34,273 nt of DNA, from positions 1 through 34,273 of the forward strand of contig NZ_BORW01000045.1 in NCBI RefSeq assembly GCF_018333375.1. The letters run 5' to 3'. The notes under the pieces were generated by a model, which saw only the letters and a program-made list of their open reading frames with translations, was not told the DNA's origin and did not search any database. Positions 16,167 to 24,518 of this stretch are shown here, piece after piece. Positions within the stretch are counted from its first letter, which is position 1. Each line of letters starts with the position of its first letter. Source of the DNA: Paenibacillus cookii. GTDB lineage: Bacteria; Bacillota; Bacilli; Paenibacillales; Paenibacillaceae. The position numbers and the translations under genes are program-made.

Positions 16167-16844
16167 TTACGGATGGTCCTTGCGGTAAAGATCGCGGCTT
16201 TTGTAACCTGCCTGCAGAATCATTTTCATTTCTTCCCGGCGTTTGGCTTGGGTTGCCTCTTGTTTGGCACTGTACACATACCGCGCCCAATCTTTGCGGT
16301 AGCCGGCGGTCAGCGTTTGGTAAAACGCGAGCAGCTCCGGCGTATCTTCCAAATCCTTTTCCACGCGGGGAATCATCGCAATGTAATCGTCCACGCGCTG
16401 ACTCGGCTGGGGAGAGGTTCGTTCCTTCGCTTTGCCCTTGGCGTCCCGCTTGAAGCCGACAACCGTAAAAACTTCGTCCAGCCCGACCATGCGCGCAAAT
16501 TTGATGCCGCTGTCCCCGATATATCCTTCTTCGTCGCTGCCTAAGCCCGGAAACAAATCATCGCGGTGAATATACGTGGGATACGTCTTATTTCCTTTTT
16601 TGGGGTAAGCCGCAAAGAGATAGCCGTTGGGTTGAAGAAGGTTCTGCTCAATAATCCGATAAACCAGTTCCTTCAGCGATTCCAGATTCAGCACAAAAGC
16701 AAAAATGAGGTCGTAAGGGCCGTCCTTCAGCACGGTGTCGTAGCCTGTCAGGTCCGGAAAATAATCCGTTCCATCAGGCTGATTCAATATCGCCGCATGC
16801 TTGTACTTTTGCAAGCCAAGCTTTTCTACGATGGATTTGGACAT
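16167..16844 (-). CDS. YdeI/OmpD-associated-type protein with DUF3052-like N-terminus
   Basis: A 225-aa soluble protein. The C-terminal third (RVDDYIAMIPRVEKDLEDTPELLAFYQTL, then GYRKDWARYVYSAKQEATQAKRREEM) is typical of the YdeI/OmpD-associated family, which has been linked to bacteriocin or peptide tolerance. The N-terminal half (DTVLKDGPYDLIFAFVLNLESL) resembles DUF3052, a domain of unknown function. The start is the ATG at 16844, with AGGAG 9 bases before it; the 26 upstream in-frame codons lack a ribosome binding site. It is transcribed away from the ada gene. No biochemical role is known with confidence. Confidence 0.55.
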   Translation of the reverse strand: MSKSIVEKLGLQKYKHAAILNQPDGTDYFPDLTGYDTVLKDGPYDLIFAFVLNLESLKELVYRIIEQNLLQPNGYLFAAYPKKGNKTYPTYIHRDDLFPGLGSDEEGYIGDSGIKFARMVGLDEVFTVVGFKRDAKGKAKERTSPQPSQRVDDYIAMIPRVEKDLEDTPELLAFYQTLTAGYRKDWARYVYSAKQEATQAKRREEMKMILQAGYKSRDLYRKDHP

Positions 16845-16956
16845 TGGGTTCATCTCCTGCCTGTTCTCGAATGTTTCTATTATAGCCTGTCTGAAGGGCC
16901 GGCATAAACCTTGGGCTTGCAACCGCGGGGCAAAAAAATAAATGCCTGATTTTCGG

Positions 16957-16985
16957 CGGACAGTCCGAACAGGGGAGGTTATAAT
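16957..16985 (+). promoter_or_regulatory. Probable ada promoter
   Basis: CGGACA, 17 bases, TATAAT. The predicted start near 16992 lies beyond the ATG at 16942 and supports the TTG at 17032 as the true ada start. Confidence 0.5.
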
Positions 16986-17031
16986 AAAAAAACCATTCAG
17001 GAAATCTTGGACGGATCGGGGGAAACAAAAA

Positions 17032-18108
17032 TTGATTACAGCCGAACATAAACGGGAGTATTACCAGGCGTTGGTCGAGAAAAAATCGGAATATGAAGGC
17101 CTGTTTTACGTGGGGGTCAAAACTACCGGCGTATTTTGCCGCCCGACTTGCCCGGCGAGGAAACCGAAGTTCGAGAACTGCGAATTTTACGAGACGGCCA
17201 AAGAAGCGCTGCTTGCTTCCTTTCGCCCCTGCAAACGATGCCGTCCCCTTTCCCATCCGAACCAGGTCTCGGAAGTCGTGCGGCTGCTGGTGGAGGCCAT
17301 TGAAAAAAGCCCCGAGAAGCGTTGGAGGGAGCGGGATTTTCAATCGTTGTCGATCGATGCTTCGACGGCGCGCCGCCAATTCAAAAAACGGTTCGGAATG
17401 ACGTTCGTCGAATACGCGCGGGCACGGCGCATGGGACTGGCCATAAAACAAATCAGGGAGGGTGAACACGTGATCGATGCGCAACTTTCGGCGGGATACG
17501 AGTCCGGCAGCGGTTTTCGGGAGGCATTTTCACGCATGGTGGGTTCGGCACCGAGCCAGTTGGGGAACGGGAAAGTCCTGAAAGCGGCCTGGCTTGACAC
17601 GCGGCTGGGGCCGATGATCGCCATTGCGGACGACGAAGGGCTGTATCTATTGGAGTTCGTGGACCGGAGGGGACTCGAGCGGGAGATGGAGCGGCTGAGA
17701 CAACGGACGAAATGCGCGATCATCCCGGGTACCGCGGAACCGATCCAAAGGATCGAACAGGAGCTGAGCCAATATTTCGACGGGGAATTCAAAGGGTTCA
17801 AGACGCCCGTTCATTATCTTGGAACGCCTTTTCAAACCTCGGTATGGGATGAATTGCGGAAAATCCCGCCCGGCGAAACCAGGTCTTACGCGGAATTGGC
17901 CGTCTCCGTCGGCAAGCCGTCGGCTTTTCGCGCGGTCGCCCAGGCGAACGGGATGAACCAGCTGGCGATCATCGTGCCGTGTCATCGCGTGATCAACAGC
18001 AACGGGGGCCGCGGAGGTTATGGAGGCGGCCTGACACGCAAGCAGTGGCTGATTAACCACGAAAAGCAAATTCATCGACAAGGAAGACATTATAAAAAAC
18101 AAGACTAG
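17032..18108 (+). CDS. ada: Bifunctional Ada: methyl-DNA repair protein and transcription activator
   Basis: Repairs alkylated DNA by taking methyl groups onto its own cysteines, and activates repair genes. From TTG 17032 the protein has 358 aa. The N-terminal Ada zinc domain has C36, C40, C67 and C70 (GVFCRPTC, FRPCKRC), the same spacing as the E. coli ligands, with C36 as methyl acceptor. An AraC-type helix-turn-helix follows (about 85-180), then the methylguanine methyltransferase domain with active site IVPCHRVI (C317). The start is supported by GGGGGA about 9 bases upstream and by the promoter position. The last 12 codons (IHRQGRHYKKQD) differ from the displaced tail GNVNG found at 23328-23345, so the 3' end was rewritten when the A+T-rich island entered. 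Confidence 0.92.
   Translation: MITAEHKREYYQALVEKKSEYEGLFYVGVKTTGVFCRPTCPARKPKFENCEFYETAKEALLASFRPCKRCRPLSHPNQVSEVVRLLVEAIEKSPEKRWRERDFQSLSIDASTARRQFKKRFGMTFVEYARARRMGLAIKQIREGEHVIDAQLSAGYESGSGFREAFSRMVGSAPSQLGNGKVLKAAWLDTRLGPMIAIADDEGLYLLEFVDRRGLEREMERLRQRTKCAIIPGTAEPIQRIEQELSQYFDGEFKGFKTPVHYLGTPFQTSVWDELRKIPPGETRSYAELAVSVGKPSAFRAVAQANGMNQLAIIVPCHRVINSNGGRGGYGGGLTRKQWLINHEKQIHRQGRHYKKQD
18026..18069 (+). repeat. Direct repeat, left copy, inside the ada 3' end (island boundary)
   Basis: 44 bases encoding GLTRKQWLINHEKQ, repeated at 23284-23327 with one difference (A18036 versus G23294, a silent third-position change). Between the copies lies the A+T-rich island. Confidence 0.92.
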
Positions 18109-18261
18109 CATGACAATCCTATTTTGCAGCTGTCTTGGATCCCTATATTGGTTTGTTTTAATTGTTTTTATTTTAATTCGAGTAAACTCTCAAATAATTT
18201 CAAGGGAAATCTGAACGTTGGTCATAAATTTCTTCCGATTTTCAAAATATCGAATATTACC

Positions 18262-18439
18262 TTACAATATATTATGGGGAATTGGTATACTACTATTTGT
18301 TATCTAGTCGAAATTGTACTTAACAAAGATGGTGGAAAAAAGTAATAAATGCACTTCAGGGAAATTGGTGCATTAACATTCAAAATTCTAAAGGTCTTTC
18401 ATTAGCCAGATGCGATATAATATCTTATCCGGCTTTTTA
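18262..18439 (+). ncRNA. Candidate small RNA at the left end of the island
   Basis: A promoter TTACAA-N18-TATACT (18262-18291) is followed by an inverted repeat AATGCAC/GTGCATT (18348-18374) and a terminator hairpin AGCC(A)GAT..GATAT/ATATC..ATC(C)GGCT with TTTTT (18404-18439). The transcript would be about 140 bases. The only frame inside it, 15 codons from ATG 18330, has no ribosome binding site. The rest of 18109-18540 is A+T-rich with no convincing gene. Confidence 0.4.
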
Positions 18440-18540
18440 TGTTAAATTTTTTGAAAAAGCAAGCGTCCAGGACATAACCTTATAGCTTTTGTATTAAATA
18501 AGGACTAATTACCAAGAAGAAGCATTGGATAATAATTAAT

Positions 18541-20126
18541 CCTGAATTTCGAAAGCGCATAAGAATGCGGTGGCGATCATCCAGGAGCGGATCAACAACT
18601 GTGAATAAGTGGGAGTGGGACCAGCGAAATTTTGAAACCAATATCCACATGGGGATAACTCCCCCCTCCCCAGAAAAGGGGCATTGTTGTTTTCCATGTG
18701 AAATGTTGGAAGCCGTCACTCCAATTGAACCACTTTGGCTTCGATTCGTTTCCATGCATGACGACCGTCGAAATCCTTGATCAGCTTGAGCACGACCGCG
18801 CGACTATGCCGAACAAGCGTCGCCGCGCAATGAAAGAACTCCAGTCGGAATCTTGCAATCGTATAACCCTGATGCATCGGTTCGCAACAATCGCGCTTAA
18901 AGCGTTCGAACAAATTGTAGGCCAGCAACTTGATCAGCAGATCGACTTCATTCGCTTCAAAATCACTGGTCGCGATCCGGTCCATGGAAAAACCGTCTTT
19001 CGCCTCTTTGATGTAATTTTCCATGCAGCAACGCTGGTTGTAAAAGCGCCATAGGTCAATTGGTTCCCACTCCAGGTTGGTTACAATCGCTTCATACTGC
19101 CAGTCCTCGTCGAATACGATGCGGCCTTGACCGTCTTCGCAGACTTGCGTCTTACGAATGACCGCTACGCGACGGGGCTTTTTCCAGGACGTAGCTTTGT
19201 AAATCAAAGTGATGCCCTCGATGATCCAGTCCTCGTCGACATAGCGCGTCCAGTAGCGACAAGCCGCCACGTCGCTTGCGAGGCGTTTGGTCCATTTCAT
19301 TTTGCCGACGTAACCGATCTTGCGGCCTTCCCACAGTTGGTAGAAATCCTCGCCGCCAAAGCCTTTGTCGAACCGGGCGTACGCCACTTGGCGCTCGCCG
19401 AGCAGTGCGAAGGTTTGCTGCAAAAAGTCGATTGCGTCGGTTGAAGAATGCGTGTTGCCGGGGCGAAGCCTCGCATTCAGATTCAAGTGGGTTTGTCCTT
19501 CAAAAGCCAGCAACGGATGGTAGCTGTTTCGTCCGGGCTTATGCGGATTGGTGCCTTTGGCCGCGCCGGCCTGCTCCCCGTATACCGTCTCCACCGAGGA
19601 GTCCAGATCAAGGATTGGCTTGGACGGCAAGCAGAGATGAATGATTTCCATATTCAGCTTGCGCAGTTCCGTCGGGAGCTGCGGGCAGGATCTGCCCAGA
19701 CGCGCGAGCTCCTTGTACAGCAAACTGTGATGCGGCAGACGGCCTCCCAGAAAACGACAAAGCAACACATCGTGCTGTAACTTGCGGAAATGAAAAATAC
19801 GCCCGCAGCCCAGCATCCAGCCAACCATTAGATAGAGCAGGATGCGATGAACAGGAAAAATGGCGTTGTGCGCTTTGCCGCCGGAAAGGCGCTGCATGGC
19901 CTCGGCGAGCTTGATTTTTTCGAGATAGGCCAAAAAGATTTTGACGCCGCCGAAACTCGTGGCGTTCTGCAGCGAAAATTCGCTCTTGATTTTGCTGACC
20001 GGTGTGGTAGACTTCACCTAAAAGGTGCTCCTCTCTTTGGGTGATGTTGTCCTGGACAAACACCATTCTACCAAAGATTTGGAGCACTTTTTATGTTTTT
20101 AATGCGCAGTACTTTCGAAATTCAGG
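18541..20126 (-). mobile_element. IS1380-family insertion sequence, complete
   Basis: A 1586-bp element with 15-bp perfect terminal inverted repeats CCTGAATTTCGAAAG (18541-18555) and CTTTCGAAATTCAGG (20112-20126), flanked by a 5-bp target duplication TTAAT (18536-18540 and 20127-20131). Intact ends, target duplication and transposase suggest recent insertion. It sits 36 bases before the methyltransferase start, where the operon promoter would be expected. Confidence 0.93.
18716..20017 (-). CDS. IS1380-family DDE transposase
   Basis: Intact 433-aa transposase. Family signatures are LDLDSSVETVYGEQAGAAKG (first catalytic D) with NPHKPGRNSYHPLLAF just after it, ARFDKGFGGEDFY (second D) and ENYIKEAKDGFSMDR (catalytic E). 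The start is GTG 20015-20017, with GAGGAG about 10 bases upstream. It is transcribed against the defence operon, so it would not drive those genes by read-through. Confidence 0.92.
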   Translation of the reverse strand: MKSTTPVSKIKSEFSLQNATSFGGVKIFLAYLEKIKLAEAMQRLSGGKAHNAIFPVHRILLYLMVGWMLGCGRIFHFRKLQHDVLLCRFLGGRLPHHSLLYKELARLGRSCPQLPTELRKLNMEIIHLCLPSKPILDLDSSVETVYGEQAGAAKGTNPHKPGRNSYHPLLAFEGQTHLNLNARLRPGNTHSSTDAIDFLQQTFALLGERQVAYARFDKGFGGEDFYQLWEGRKIGYVGKMKWTKRLASDVAACRYWTRYVDEDWIIEGITLIYKATSWKKPRRVAVIRKTQVCEDGQGRIVFDEDWQYEAIVTNLEWEPIDLWRFYNQRCCMENYIKEAKDGFSMDRIATSDFEANEVDLLIKLLAYNLFERFKRDCCEPMHQGYTIARFRLEFFHCAATLVRHSRAVVLKLIKDFDGRHAWKRIEAKVVQLE

Positions 20127-20162
20127 TTAATTTATACTGTTTATAAAGGATGGGAGCTAGTT

Positions 20163-21473
20163 TTGGATTACCCACATAAAAATCTGGTTAGTTTTCGAAG
20201 CCCCAAACGAAAGTCTGCTTCGAAGAATACCCATAATTGGTATAGTTATTATGCAGGTTATTCTGCAGAATTCGTAGAGGATGTACTTAATTATTTACAA
20301 TTACCATTGGGAGCGTCTATTTTAGACCCCTGGAATGGTAGCGGAACAACGACACACATTGTTGAAAAAGAGGGGTACAATGCAATAGGGTTTGATATTA
20401 ACCCAGTAATGCCCATTATTGCCAACTCCCGAAGAGTTGATAATTTCGAGAACATTGAAATACACGCGGAAAAAATTACGAAACAAGCTAAACGCTACAG
20501 ATCCAAGTTTATTCCTTCTGGAGACCCTCTATTAGTATGGTTGTGTGATAAAAATGTTATCACGATACGCAAAATAGAGCGGGCGATACAACAAAGTCTC
20601 CTACAACAAAGTCAATATTCATACGCAAAGAGTGCTGATTTACTAAAAAAGGTACTCGCTCAGCCTCTACTTGCATTTTTCTATGTTGCTCTTTTTCAAA
20701 CGGTAAAGGAACTACTAAGAACTTTTAAAACTTCTAACCCAACATGGATTAAACAACCAGAAGATGATAATCAAAAAGTAAGGGTTGATGATGTTAGGAT
20801 ATTTGAATATTTCGGGAAATATGTTGATTTAATGATTGAATCGTCGAAAGCATTTGAAAATACGCATACGAAGAGCAGTGTTCTTCTAGATATTGCATCT
20901 TCACAAAATATCCCATTAAGTGAATCGTGTATCGATGCTGTTATTACTTCCCCTCCATATTGTACAAGAATAGATTACGTTATAGCTACAAGACTAGAAT
21001 TAGCTGTTTTAGGGATAGGTAATGGTAAGGAGTTTGAAGAACTAAGAACTCGAATGATAGGTACAACTAAGATTACTAGGGAGGTCAGTGGAAATACCGT
21101 AATTTGGGGGAATACTGCAAACGAGTTTTTGAATAGAGTGAAAAACCACCCTTCAAAAGCTTCTCAGTCGTATTATTTAAAGCATTACATCCAGTATTTT
21201 CATAATATGTTCTTGTCATTAGTTGAAATAAATAGAGTCTTAAAGAAAAAGGGAAGGGTGATAATAGTCATTCAAGACTCGTATTACAAAGATGTTCATT
21301 TGGATTTAGCTCAAGTTATTGTCGAAATGGGCGAAACATTAGGATGGAAGTTAATTCATCAAGAATCTTATTACCAATCTCAGACGTTAGCTGGTATAAA
21401 TAAATCAAAATTAAAATATCGAAAAAATTCGAGTGCCACAGAAGAAGCACTTATTTTTAGAAAGGAAGATTAA
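20163..21473 (+). CDS. DNA amino-methyltransferase of the island operon
   Basis: SAM-dependent DNA methyltransferase, 436 aa. The SAM-binding motif is LDPWNGSGTT (from D55, DPxxGSGTT type) and the catalytic motif is TSPPYC (S263-Y266). The order SAM motif, about 200-residue recognition region, then catalytic motif is that of alpha-class enzymes; SPPY is most often seen in cytosine-N4 enzymes, though N6-adenine cannot be excluded. The start is TTG, after AAGGATGGGAG. The gene is A+T-rich, unlike its surroundings. It is first of three genes: the DUF262 start follows its stop by 2 bases. It probably marks host DNA for the partner proteins. The IS1380 insertion just upstream may have altered its expression. 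Confidence 0.88.
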   Translation: MDYPHKNLVSFRSPKRKSASKNTHNWYSYYAGYSAEFVEDVLNYLQLPLGASILDPWNGSGTTTHIVEKEGYNAIGFDINPVMPIIANSRRVDNFENIEIHAEKITKQAKRYRSKFIPSGDPLLVWLCDKNVITIRKIERAIQQSLLQQSQYSYAKSADLLKKVLAQPLLAFFYVALFQTVKELLRTFKTSNPTWIKQPEDDNQKVRVDDVRIFEYFGKYVDLMIESSKAFENTHTKSSVLLDIASSQNIPLSESCIDAVITSPPYCTRIDYVIATRLELAVLGIGNGKEFEELRTRMIGTTKITREVSGNTVIWGNTANEFLNRVKNHPSKASQSYYLKHYIQYFHNMFLSLVEINRVLKKKGRVIIVIQDSYYKDVHLDLAQVIVEMGETLGWKLIHQESYYQSQTLAGINKSKLKYRKNSSATEEALIFRKED

Positions 21474-21475
21474 AA

Positions 21476-22585
21476 ATGGATGGTTTGGATCTAATAAAAG
21501 CCGTTGAAAGAAAAATTGAAAAGATAAGAACACGCAGCCTAGATTTATCATTCAATGAACTTCTTGATATGTATGAGAATGAAGAGCTAATAATATCTCC
21601 AGAATATCAAAGATTATTTAGATGGACTGAAGGTGGCCAATCTAGATTCATTGAATCTCTTATATTGGAAATGCCCGTCCCCCCAATTTTTGTTATAGAA
21701 CTTGAAGAGGGTGTTTACGAATTAATAGACGGGTTGCAAAGAATTTCGTCGTATTTGCACTTCAGGGGGAAACTCCCTGGTCGTTCAAGTTCACTTGTAC
21801 TAACAGATTGTGATATAGTTCCCGAATTAAATAATTTAACTTTCGATAGTTTACCCAAAGCCCTAGAAATTAAATTAAAGCGTAATTTTATTCGAGTTGA
21901 AATCCTAAGAAAAGAAAGTGATAAAAGATTACGTTATTATATGTTTAAGAGATTGAACACCGGTGGTGAGAAATTAAGCGCTCAGGAAATACGGAATAGC
22001 ACAATTCGTTTGTTAGATGATAAATTTAATAACCTGATCATCGATTTAAGTCAAAATCCAGACTTCAGAAATTGTATTGATAATTTATCTGATGAAAAAA
22101 TAGAGCAAAAGTACGATCAAGAACTTGTATTACGATTTTTTGCTTTTAAAAACTATCGTGATTATTATGTACATGATGTAAGCGATTTTTTGACTGAGTA
22201 TATGGAGAATGTGTCAGATCCCGATAAACAAGACTTTAAATTTGACTATGAAGAAGAAGAAAAGAACTTCCAAAAAACTTTTGCTATTTTAAATAATGCA
22301 TTGGGAGAACAAACTTTTTCAGGAACAAATACTAAAGGTAACTTTGTTTCAAGATTTCTAATTTATCATTTTGAGGCATTTTGTATAGGAATCCAACCCT
22401 TTTTAGATAGAATAGATGAGAATAACAGTGACCAAATGTCTCAAATAGCAGAATTATTTATTGAAATAAAAAATGATCCAGAATTTAAAAGAATTACAAC
22501 TGGCGGAGGTAAAAACTATGCCAAACCGCTAAATGACAGAATATCTTTTGTGGAAGAAAAGTTGAGGGGAATAGAATGGATCTAG
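21476..22585 (+). CDS. DUF262 protein with DGQR-type motif, no HNH domain
   Basis: A 369-aa protein whose N-terminal half is a DUF262 (ParB-like fold) domain: SPEYQRLFRWTEGGQSRFIESL, VPPIFV and the motif IDGLQR (D85-R89), as in the NTP-using subunits of GmrSD and SspE-type restriction systems. RLNTGGEKLSAQEIRN is a further typical segment. Most restriction members carry a C-terminal DUF1524 HNH nuclease; here the C-terminal 180 residues are charged and helical, with no H..N..H signature that I can see. That makes a sensor or switch role more likely than a stand-alone nuclease. AGAAAGGAAGA lies just before the start, and the last 10 bases overlap the next gene. Confidence 0.85.
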   Translation: MDGLDLIKAVERKIEKIRTRSLDLSFNELLDMYENEELIISPEYQRLFRWTEGGQSRFIESLILEMPVPPIFVIELEEGVYELIDGLQRISSYLHFRGKLPGRSSSLVLTDCDIVPELNNLTFDSLPKALEIKLKRNFIRVEILRKESDKRLRYYMFKRLNTGGEKLSAQEIRNSTIRLLDDKFNNLIIDLSQNPDFRNCIDNLSDEKIEQKYDQELVLRFFAFKNYRDYYVHDVSDFLTEYMENVSDPDKQDFKFDYEEEEKNFQKTFAILNNALGEQTFSGTNTKGNFVSRFLIYHFEAFCIGIQPFLDRIDENNSDQMSQIAELFIEIKNDPEFKRITTGGGKNYAKPLNDRISFVEEKLRGIEWI

Positions 22586-23265
22586 CGGATATAATTGCTC
22601 AAATTGAGGAGGAGCTAACTTGGAGAACTGAAGAGTTAAGGTTTTTAACAAATCAACTTTCAAATATGACAGATGAACAAGATAAAAAAAAATATCGTAA
22701 ATCACTAGTTGTAATGCTGTATTCTTACTATGAAGGTTTTTGTAAAGCAGCCTTTCAGATTTATGTGAATACAATTAACAAGTCCAACTTAACTAGAGAT
22801 TCAGTAAATGAATATATCACAACTGCTTCACTTAATGAGGTCTTTCTTACTTACCACAATGAATCTAAGAAGTCGCCCTATTTTAATAAGGAGCTACCAG
22901 ACGATTCAAAATTGCATCGATTTTCTCGCCAAGTTGATTTCATAAAAGCAATGAATAATATATGGGAAGGAATAGTAGAAATACCAGAGAGTATTGTCGA
23001 TACGGAATCTAATTTAAAACCTGTAGTTTTAAGGAAGATATTGTACAGATTAGGATTTAACCATGAAGGATTTAAAGAATATGAGGGGCAGATTAATCTT
23101 TTGTTAGAAAGAAGAAATAACGTTGCCCATGGTGTGCAAAAGGAGGGAATTGACAAAGAGAAATATGAAGTAATTGAAAAAGCAGCTTTAAATATAATGA
23201 ACCAACTAAAAAAATTAGTTATAGATGCACTAATATATAAAAGTTATTTAAAACAATCATGTTAA
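22576..23265 (+). CDS. MAE_28990/MAE_18760-type HEPN protein, probable RNase effector
   Basis: A 229-aa helical protein. The HEPN active-site motif RxxxxH is RNNVAH (R180, H185) in LLERRNNVAHG, the usual context in HEPN RNases. The N-terminal region (TWRTEELRFL, LVVMLYSYYEGFCKAAF) matches the MAE_28990/MAE_18760 family of predicted HEPN nucleases found in defence islands. HEPN proteins commonly act as toxins that cut tRNA or other RNA on phage infection. It starts inside the DUF262 gene (10-base overlap), so the two are translationally coupled and probably form a sensor-effector pair. Family assignment is from recognised pattern and context. Confidence 0.82.
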   Translation: MDLADIIAQIEEELTWRTEELRFLTNQLSNMTDEQDKKKYRKSLVVMLYSYYEGFCKAAFQIYVNTINKSNLTRDSVNEYITTASLNEVFLTYHNESKKSPYFNKELPDDSKLHRFSRQVDFIKAMNNIWEGIVEIPESIVDTESNLKPVVLRKILYRLGFNHEGFKEYEGQINLLLERRNNVAHGVQKEGIDKEKYEVIEKAALNIMNQLKKLVIDALIYKSYLKQSC

Positions 23266-23283
23266 CTCTTTGATGTTATAAAT

Positions 23284-23327
23284 GCGGCCTGACGCGCAAG
23301 CAGTGGCTGATTAACCACGAAAAGCAA
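23284..23327 (+). repeat. Direct repeat, right copy: displaced original ada 3' end
   Basis: Matches 18026-18069 at 43 of 44 bases. Its ada frame continues for five more codons to GNVNG and a TAG stop at 23343-23345, then reaches a terminator. This reads as the ancestral end of ada, cut off by the island. Confidence 0.92.
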
Positions 23328-23374
23328 GGAAATGTAAACGGCTAGACCCCATGCGGCAAGCATCCTTGACAATG

Positions 23375-23398
23375 CAGGCGAGTATTTCGCCTGTTTTT
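23375..23398 (+). terminator. Probable original ada terminator
   Basis: CAGGCGA (23375-23381) pairs with TCGCCTG (23387-23393), followed by TTTTTG. It lies 30 bases after the displaced ada stop. Confidence 0.8.
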
Positions 23399-23453
23399 GT
23401 TTGGAATATAAAGCTATAATGAGGCAAACAGGTTGGAAGGGGCGGCCGTGCCA

Positions 23454-24440
23454 ATGAACGAGGAAAGAAAAAATGAAGTCGGGGTAAGGTTTTTGTTGAA
23501 CGGACGGGTATCGCTGGAAGAATGCAGGGAACTGGAGATACAGGAATTGATTTTCTTGATTCATTCCGCCAAGCATTTCAGGCAGCAGCAGACGTTGACC
23601 AGACAGGATGCCGATGAGAAAATACAAGCATTTTCCGCCGTGTTGAAAGACAAGATCAAAGAGGCGGGAGCGCTATATCTCGCTTACGACAAGCATACGA
23701 ACTACCCGTACGTCGATATCGATGACAGGGTATGGATGTTCTCGCAAGAGGAATATGCCGCAAGCGCGGAGGATTATTTCCGGCAGCAGCTTCTGATGCT
23801 TGAGATGAAAAAAATCGGCCGGGAGGGAATCCTTGGGGCCTTTGCCGAGCTTCATACCCTTGGCCTCCCCAAAATCCTTTTGGACAACGGACAATACCAT
23901 ATCGAAATCGACAGGGACGATTTATTGCCGCCGCCGGACTGGACCGGCATTCCGGAAATCAATATTCCGGTCACCAATCCCCGCCTGCAGCATGCGCTGA
24001 TCCGGTTTTTCCAAACCTTGCATGCGCGGCAGGGCGGCGAGGGGAATAAACAGCTGCTTCAGGCGCTGGAGGGGCAAATGCTGGATGAAGTCCTGCAGGC
24101 CAAATATTTGCTGCCGATGCAGCTGATTGAAAAAGAGCCGGCGCCTTCCGATGAACAAGGCATCAAAACGATCCGGGAAGGGACGGAGATCCGGTTTGGC
24201 GTGTTGGGCGCGGAAAACGATACGACGTGGCTCCCGGCATTTACGGATTGGCCCGAATTCGAGAAGGTTTACGATAAAACAGTGTGGAGCAGCAATGTCG
24301 CCGGTTTCGACGACCTGTTGGCCTTGTCCGAAAACATGAACGGCATCGTCGTGAATTGCGCCGGGATTCCGCTGCGGATCGACGAGAACAACAAGAAAGT
24401 GATCGAAGCTTACCTTAAAGAACGAAACGAAATGCAATAA
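23454..24440 (+). CDS. SseB-domain protein
   Basis: A 328-aa soluble protein. The second half, especially EINIPVTNPRLQHALIRFF and the stretch IRFGVLGAENDTTWLPAFTDWPEF, matches the SseB N-terminal domain (named for enhanced serine sensitivity in E. coli), a family of unclear biochemical role also seen near secretion and toxin loci. The N-terminal 150 residues are acidic and helical. The start is probably ATG 23454, though GTG 23448 with GGAAGGGG upstream is an alternative. A TATAAT lies at 23415-23420. It is host-like in base composition and was the gene after ada before the island came in. Confidence 0.6.
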   Translation: MNEERKNEVGVRFLLNGRVSLEECRELEIQELIFLIHSAKHFRQQQTLTRQDADEKIQAFSAVLKDKIKEAGALYLAYDKHTNYPYVDIDDRVWMFSQEEYAASAEDYFRQQLLMLEMKKIGREGILGAFAELHTLGLPKILLDNGQYHIEIDRDDLLPPPDWTGIPEINIPVTNPRLQHALIRFFQTLHARQGGEGNKQLLQALEGQMLDEVLQAKYLLPMQLIEKEPAPSDEQGIKTIREGTEIRFGVLGAENDTTWLPAFTDWPEFEKVYDKTVWSSNVAGFDDLLALSENMNGIVVNCAGIPLRIDENNKKVIEAYLKERNEMQ

Positions 24441-24518
24441 GGCGTTTGATGAATCCGGATTTGGTATCCTAAAATATTCCAACGTATGCTAGAATAGCAT
24501 TAAAAATGTTGGGGGGAA

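Noticed and set aside
18124..18345. 73-codon frame at the left of the island
   Set aside because: TTG start without ribosome binding site, composition of random A+T-rich DNA, overlaps a promoter-like sequence.
20163..23265. Calling the island operon an ordinary type II restriction-modification system
   Set aside because: No PD-(D/E)xK, HNH or other restriction nuclease motif is visible; partners are DUF262 and HEPN.
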